DNA from: Clostridia bacterium
GTDB taxonomy: Bacteria; Bacillota; Clostridia; Christensenellales; CAG-314
Direction of reading: 5' to 3'
DNA: 64,000 nucleotides
NCBI GenBank assembly: GCA_036654455.1
Contig: JAVVRZ010000002.1
Coordinates: 186,001-250,000 of the forward strand
This document shows positions 59,954-64,000 of this stretch, piece by piece (position 1 is the stretch's first letter; each line of letters opens with the position of its first letter). The translations under genes were made by a program, and so were the position numbers. The notes under the pieces are model-generated. The model searched no databases. It saw only the letters and a list, made by a program, of their open reading frames with translations, and was not told the DNA's origin.

Positions 59954-60195
59954 AATGGATTTGCATAGGCTTATTAATGTTCTATAAAGCGACTTTATCT
60001 AAAATTTTTGGTAAAAGTTGTATTTATACGCCGACTTGTTCGGTGTATGGTATGGAAGCGTATAAGCAACACGGCTTTTTTGTCGGTACTTACCTTACGG
60101 CAAAAAGAGTGTTTAGTTGCGCGCCGTGGTCAAAAAGGCGGGGTATAGATTTAGTGCCTCTTAACCTTAAAGGAGAAATTAAATGGAGTTTATAA
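59950..60195 (+). CDS. yidD: membrane protein insertion efficiency factor YidD
   Basis: An 81-residue protein with an N-terminal amphipathic/hydrophobic stretch, CIYTPTCSVYGMEAYKQHG (the family CxxxPTCSxY motif) and CAPWSKRRGIDLVP. It assists YidC/Sec insertion of membrane proteins. Start overlaps rnpA by 4 bp and end overlaps yidC by 13 bp. Confidence 0.96.
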   Translation: MKWICIGLLMFYKATLSKIFGKSCIYTPTCSVYGMEAYKQHGFFVGTYLTAKRVFSCAPWSKRRGIDLVPLNLKGEIKWSL

Positions 60196-61361
60196 GCTCA
60201 ATTTTTAGCGGAGTATGGTCGGTAATACAAACTCTGCCACAAAATGACTGGACAAAGTTTATTCCCGAGCCAAACGCCGTTGCGAGATTAATGCAATGGT
60301 TTCACGGGCTTATCGGCAATTATGGCGTAGCTATAATTATACTTACGGTCATACTTAAAATTATCACAATGCCACTAGACATTTGGCAAAAGTATTCGAT
60401 GAAAAAAAGTAGCGTTAAAATGAAATCGCTTGAAAAAACAATCGAAAAAATTGACAAACAATTTGCTAACGACAAAAAAAGACAAAACGAAGAAAAACAA
60501 AAATTATACAAAAAGAACGGTTACAACGCTCTAAGCTCCTGCCTACCAATGCTAGCCACAATGGCGATATTTATTATTGTCTTTTCAGGATTAAACAGCT
60601 ATTCGGCATTTATCAACGTAAACAGCTATGTAATACTTGAAAAAGCCTATATTGAAGAATATAACAAATATCTAATAGATAGTCCAACGGGCGAGTGGGC
60701 GGTTGGCATGACCGAAGACCAAATTAAGGCTTACGCCAAAGAAAAAGCCGACGTAAAGGTCAACGTTGTGTTTAAAGACGAAGTGCAAGAAGATTTCTTA
60801 TGGATTAAAAATATTTGGCGTCCCGACACGTGGGAAAAATTACTTGTCAACGCCGAAGGCTTTGAAAAAGGCAGTATGGGTATTCCCAAACTTCCCGACG
60901 AGGCTATTGGCGACCCATTTGTAAGAGATATCTACGTGTCCGTCCGCAATGCAGTAATTAAAGCAAACCCCGGTTACTTTGCCAGCTTTGACGAGCAAGG
61001 CAATATGGAGAAGAACAGTTCTGGCGAGCTAAAAAGCGGTTGGAACGGCTTGCTAATATTACCTATCGCAGCAATGGGCTTAGCCTTTTTGTCATCGTGG
61101 GTAACGCAAGCATTACAAAAAAAGAAAGGAACGACTTCGGTTGACCCATCGGCGCAAACGGGCAAAACAATGATGATAATAATGCCCTTGATGATGGGCG
61201 TATTCGGTTTTATGTATACGGCGGCATTTGCAATTTACCTAGTTTGCAACTCGCTAATTACCTTAATTACCACCATTGCGCTTGACCGACCTATTGAAAT
61301 AATGGTCGAAAGGAAAGCGGTCAAAAAAGGCGAAGGCGTTAAGGAAAGCTATAAGAGATAA
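60183..61361 (+). CDS. yidC: membrane protein insertase YidC/Oxa1
   Basis: A 392-residue insertase. The first helix region GNYGVAIIILTVILKIITMPLDIWQKYSMKK is followed by the charged coiled hairpin (about 85-115). Further helices include SCLPMLATMAIFIIVF and a C-terminal pair. A large extracytoplasmic insertion of about 110 residues (about 155-270) makes it longer than Bacillus SpoIIIJ (about 260), as in some Clostridia. There is no lipobox. It begins within yidD, after AAAGGAG. Confidence 0.95.
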   Translation: MEFISSIFSGVWSVIQTLPQNDWTKFIPEPNAVARLMQWFHGLIGNYGVAIIILTVILKIITMPLDIWQKYSMKKSSVKMKSLEKTIEKIDKQFANDKKRQNEEKQKLYKKNGYNALSSCLPMLATMAIFIIVFSGLNSYSAFINVNSYVILEKAYIEEYNKYLIDSPTGEWAVGMTEDQIKAYAKEKADVKVNVVFKDEVQEDFLWIKNIWRPDTWEKLLVNAEGFEKGSMGIPKLPDEAIGDPFVRDIYVSVRNAVIKANPGYFASFDEQGNMEKNSSGELKSGWNGLLILPIAAMGLAFLSSWVTQALQKKKGTTSVDPSAQTGKTMMIIMPLMMGVFGFMYTAAFAIYLVCNSLITLITTIALDRPIEIMVERKAVKKGEGVKESYKR

Positions 61362-61377
61362 TAAAGGAGAATATATA

Positions 61378-62067
61378 ATGAAAACAGCCGAGTCGACAGG
61401 TAAAAACGTAGCGACAGCTATTGAAAACGGCTTAAAATTATTGAAACTAGAACAAGAACAAGTTGATATAGAAATACTTAGTCAAGGAGGATTTCTCAAA
61501 CCCGCAAAAGTTAAATTGACTAAAAAATTAAGCGAGGGCGAAAATGCCCAACTATTTCTTGAAGAATTACTAGCAAAAATTAACTTTGATTTTATTGTAG
61601 ATTTAGTAGAAAACGAAGAAGAAATCAAACTTAACTTAATAGGTAAAGATGGCGGAAGCGTAATAGGATATCGTGGCGAAGTGCTAGACAGCTTGCAATA
61701 TCTTACAAGTTTAATGGTAAATCAAGGGCGTAAAAAGTATATTCGAGTAGTAGTCGACGCCGAAAACTATCGTGGCAAAAGAGAAGATATACTTGCAAAA
61801 TTAGCAAGCAACCTTGAAAAGAAAGTAATAAGAACACGCCACGCAGTTAAACTTGAACCAATGAACCCCTTTGAACGAAGAATTATACACGCAACGTTGC
61901 AAGACAGCCAGTTTGTAGAAACTTCTAGTTCGGGCGAAGAACCTAACAGACACGTAATAATATCCCCTAAGGGCGATAACGGCTTTGTCAAAGACGAAGA
62001 ACTAACTTCGCCTTCTCGCAAGAAATTGACATTTGCTTATAGAAGCGACAAAAAAAGAAAGAGATAG
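61378..62067 (+). CDS. jag: RNA-binding protein KhpB (Jag)
   Basis: A 229-residue RNA-binding protein. The Jag_N domain is at about 1-55 (GGFLKPAKVK), the KH domain at about 75-150 (GKDGGSVIGYRGEVLDSLQYL), and the R3H domain at about 155-215 (PFERRIIHATLQDSQFVETSSSGEEPNRHVII). It typically partners KhpA to control cell-wall and division mRNAs. It follows yidC by 16 bp with AAAGGAG; a terminator follows. Confidence 0.96.
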   Translation: MKTAESTGKNVATAIENGLKLLKLEQEQVDIEILSQGGFLKPAKVKLTKKLSEGENAQLFLEELLAKINFDFIVDLVENEEEIKLNLIGKDGGSVIGYRGEVLDSLQYLTSLMVNQGRKKYIRVVVDAENYRGKREDILAKLASNLEKKVIRTRHAVKLEPMNPFERRIIHATLQDSQFVETSSSGEEPNRHVIISPKGDNGFVKDEELTSPSRKKLTFAYRSDKKRKR

Positions 62068-62080
62068 GTCTTTAAAACTT

Positions 62081-62110
62081 TTAACGGGGACAATTATTTG
62101 TCCCCGTTAA
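62081..62110 (+). terminator. terminator after jag
   Basis: Stem TTAACGGGGACAA/TTGTCCCCGTTAA followed by a T-rich stretch; it separates jag from mnmE. Confidence 0.85.
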
Positions 62111-62168
62111 AATTTCCTTTAATATTTAGTTTTATTAAAATAAAGCAAAATTGCAATCGAGGCAAACA

Positions 62169-63458
62169 ATGGATACTATAATTGCTCTATCAACTCCAAT
62201 AGGTAGGTCGGCAATCGCCGTTATTAGATTAAGCGGTGACAACTGCCTACAAATAGCAAGACAAATATTTGATTTGCTACCAACTAAGCCCAATGTTTTA
62301 AAGGTGGGAAACTTAGTCTTGCCTAATTTTACCGACAAAGCTATGTGCGTCTACTTCCTTTCGCCTCATTCTTATACGGGGCAAGATATGGTTGAATTTC
62401 ACGTTCACGGCGGAGCGATGGTAGCAAACTTAACCATTGCAAGGTGTATCGAACTAGGTTGCAGGCTTGCTTATAACGGCGAATTTAGCAAACGAGCCTT
62501 TATTATGGGCAAACAAAACTTATCTTCCGCCGAAGGAATAATTGAAATTATCGACGCAGAAAGCGTTATGCAACTTAAAGCCGGGGCTAATTTAACTAGC
62601 GACAAACTAGGCAAAACCATAATAAATTTACAAGACAAATTAACCGACTTGATTGCGACTTGCGAGGCTACGTTAGACTATCCGGAAGAAAATCTCGAAG
62701 AAGGCGCAAGCCAAAACGTTAGCGTAGTTCTTAGCGAAATTAAACAAAAATTACAAGTTTTGCTTGACACAACACAGGTTGGAAAGGCCATAAAGTATGG
62801 AATTAACGCCGTTATAGCCGGCAAAACAAACGTGGGAAAGTCAAGCCTACTTAACGCTCTACTGGGGCAAAGCAGAGCTATTGTATCTAATATCGCAGGC
62901 ACTACCCGAGATACAATAACCGAAAGCATCATCTATAAGGACGCTAAAATTAACTTCATAGACACCGCCGGGCTTAGAACAACGACTCGAACGCTCGAAA
63001 GCGAAGGCATTAAGCGAACAAACATAGCTCTTGACCAATGTGACGTTATAATTTACGTCACCGACAAGCCCAACGCAAATTTACCACTATACAATAAACC
63101 CACAATCTACGTATGCAATAAATGCGACTTACTACCTCGTCAAGACAACGACAAGTTACTATATGTAAGCGCTTTAAATAATATTAATATCGAACAACTT
63201 AAACAACAAATCTTTGATATGTTTAGACTAGGAACAATCGACCAAAATCAATTAATACTAACTAACGCAAGACACGTTGATGTCTTAGCCCGAGCTAGCC
63301 ACGCCATAAATTGCGCCATTGAAGCTACAAACTTAACTCTCGATTGTATTGTAGAGGATATAAAAATTGCCTGGTCGACGCTTGGCGAAATTACAGGAAC
63401 TACTGCAAATCAAGACATAATCGACCGAATATATCAAAAATTTTGTCTAGGTAAATAA
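62169..63458 (+). CDS. mnmE: tRNA modification GTPase MnmE
   Basis: A 429-residue GTPase that, with MnmG, modifies U34 of certain tRNAs. The N-terminal folate-binding domain starts MDTIIALSTPIGRSAIAVIRLSG. The G domain (about 215-370) has GKTNVGKSS, DTAGLR and NKCDL. The C-terminal catalytic cysteine motif is present as FCLGK. I choose the ATG at 62169 with GAGG six bases upstream over a TTG at 62151, because homology starts there. Confidence 0.97.
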   Translation: MDTIIALSTPIGRSAIAVIRLSGDNCLQIARQIFDLLPTKPNVLKVGNLVLPNFTDKAMCVYFLSPHSYTGQDMVEFHVHGGAMVANLTIARCIELGCRLAYNGEFSKRAFIMGKQNLSSAEGIIEIIDAESVMQLKAGANLTSDKLGKTIINLQDKLTDLIATCEATLDYPEENLEEGASQNVSVVLSEIKQKLQVLLDTTQVGKAIKYGINAVIAGKTNVGKSSLLNALLGQSRAIVSNIAGTTRDTITESIIYKDAKINFIDTAGLRTTTRTLESEGIKRTNIALDQCDVIIYVTDKPNANLPLYNKPTIYVCNKCDLLPRQDNDKLLYVSALNNINIEQLKQQIFDMFRLGTIDQNQLILTNARHVDVLARASHAINCAIEATNLTLDCIVEDIKIAWSTLGEITGTTANQDIIDRIYQKFCLGK

Positions 63459-63590
63459 ACTAAAAAAAGATAAATTTAGCTAAGCATAATTAATCTAACA
63501 AGCAAAAAAAGTCTAAGCAAATATAACTAAAAATTATCGCAAACAAAACTATCTAAATTAATAAATAACACCAATATAAATAAGGAAAAT

Positions 63591-64000
63591 ATGACAAATT
63601 CGGCAAAAACTCTTAACACATATTATGACGCTATTGTAATCGGCGCAGGACACGCAGGTTGCGAAGCAGGGCTTGCTCTTGCAAGACTAGGTAGCAAGGT
63701 TCTTCTACTTGCAACAAACTTAGATACCGTAGCCTATTGCGCTTGTAACCCGAGCATAGGCGGTACGGCAAAGGGGCAAATGGTTAGGGAAATAGATGCC
63801 TTAGGCGGACAAATGGGACTTTGCGCCGATTCGAGTTTGCTACAACTTAGAATGTTAAATAAGGGCAAGGGCAGAGCCGTCTATTCGCCACGAGCCCAAG
63901 TAGATAAATATAAATATCACCTAAATATGAAATTAACGCTTGAAAACACGCCCAACCTTACGCTTAGACAGGGTGAAGCTACTGATATCGAGCAAGTTGA
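63591..64000 (+). CDS. mnmG: tRNA modification enzyme MnmG (partial, cut by window end)
   Basis: The first ~136 residues of the FAD partner of MnmE. The FAD-binding motif [21 protein letters not shown] and the family signature [21 protein letters not shown] are clear. The frame is still open at the window edge, so the C-terminal part lies outside. RBS AAGGAAA precedes ATG. The 132 bp between mnmE and this gene show nothing else. Confidence 0.97.
   Translation, partial: MTNSAKTLNTYYDAIVIGAGHAGCEAGLALARLGSKVLLLATNLDTVAYCACNPSIGGTAKGQMVREIDALGGQMGLCADSSLLQLRMLNKGKGRAVYSPRAQVDKYKYHLNMKLTLENTPNLTLRQGEATDIEQV

Overview
The window is about 64 kb of AT-rich chromosomal DNA from an endospore-forming, low-GC member of the Clostridia, most likely an uncultivated gut-type lineage. 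The evidence is a spoIIE gene, Gram-positive-style lipoproteins (MKK... with LSAC/LTGC lipoboxes), a KtrAB potassium system, a DUF5685/J-domain pair, consensus sigma-A promoters and strong GGAGG ribosome sites. The genus cannot be named from the sequence alone.

Left part (1-1.6 kb): an AT-rich edge, a tRNA-Ser(GGA) whose 3' end and terminator are duplicated 210 bp downstream, and a tRNA-Arg(CCT) with a structured leader, followed by a small membrane protein gene.

1.8-16.5 kb is the most interesting region: nine minus-strand genes with a divergent AraC regulator. In transcription order they are a cytosolic cyanophycinase-family peptidase, a complete oligopeptide ABC importer (binding lipoprotein, two permeases, fused double ATPase), a lipoprotein built from repeats of an unrecognised ~130-residue domain, a secreted lipoprotein cyanophycinase carrying the same domain, a second cytosolic cyanophycinase, and an isoaspartyl dipeptidase. 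I read this as a foraging system for cyanophycin (poly-Asp with beta-linked Arg). The polymer would be bound and cut outside the cell, beta-Asp-Arg dipeptides imported, longer pieces trimmed inside, and the dipeptide hydrolysed to Asp and Arg. Catalytic and substrate-binding residues of the CphB family are visible in all three peptidases.

16.7-22 kb: a BMP-type nucleoside ABC importer (nupNOPQ) with an attenuator after the binding-protein gene. 22.5-25.6 kb: MarR regulator plus MMPL/RND exporter. 25.8-44.3 kb: leuS, a GlmU acetyltransferase half, spoIIE, ktrBA, a zinc-type ABC importer whose ATPase has a His/Cys-rich tail, an FMN/4Fe-4S enoate reductase, small zinc-ribbon and membrane proteins, an ArsR regulator and a GGDEF-EAL-PAS-GGDEF c-di-GMP protein.

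44.5-53.8 kb: minus-strand housekeeping genes (J-domain/DUF5685, trpS, a P-loop protein, prfA, a DUF1385-PrmC fusion, rpmE, a HAD phosphatase, uvrC). At about 53.8-54.05 kb gene orientation flips in a gap with DnaA boxes just before dnaN; this is a plausible oriC, but dnaA is not there. 54-64 kb: dnaN, gltX, a PepV-type dipeptidase, deoD and the classic rpmH-rnpA-yidD-yidC-jag-mnmE-mnmG cluster (mnmG runs off the window). Several starts are unusual: rnpA appears to use ATT, and uvrC and the c-di-GMP gene appear to be leaderless.
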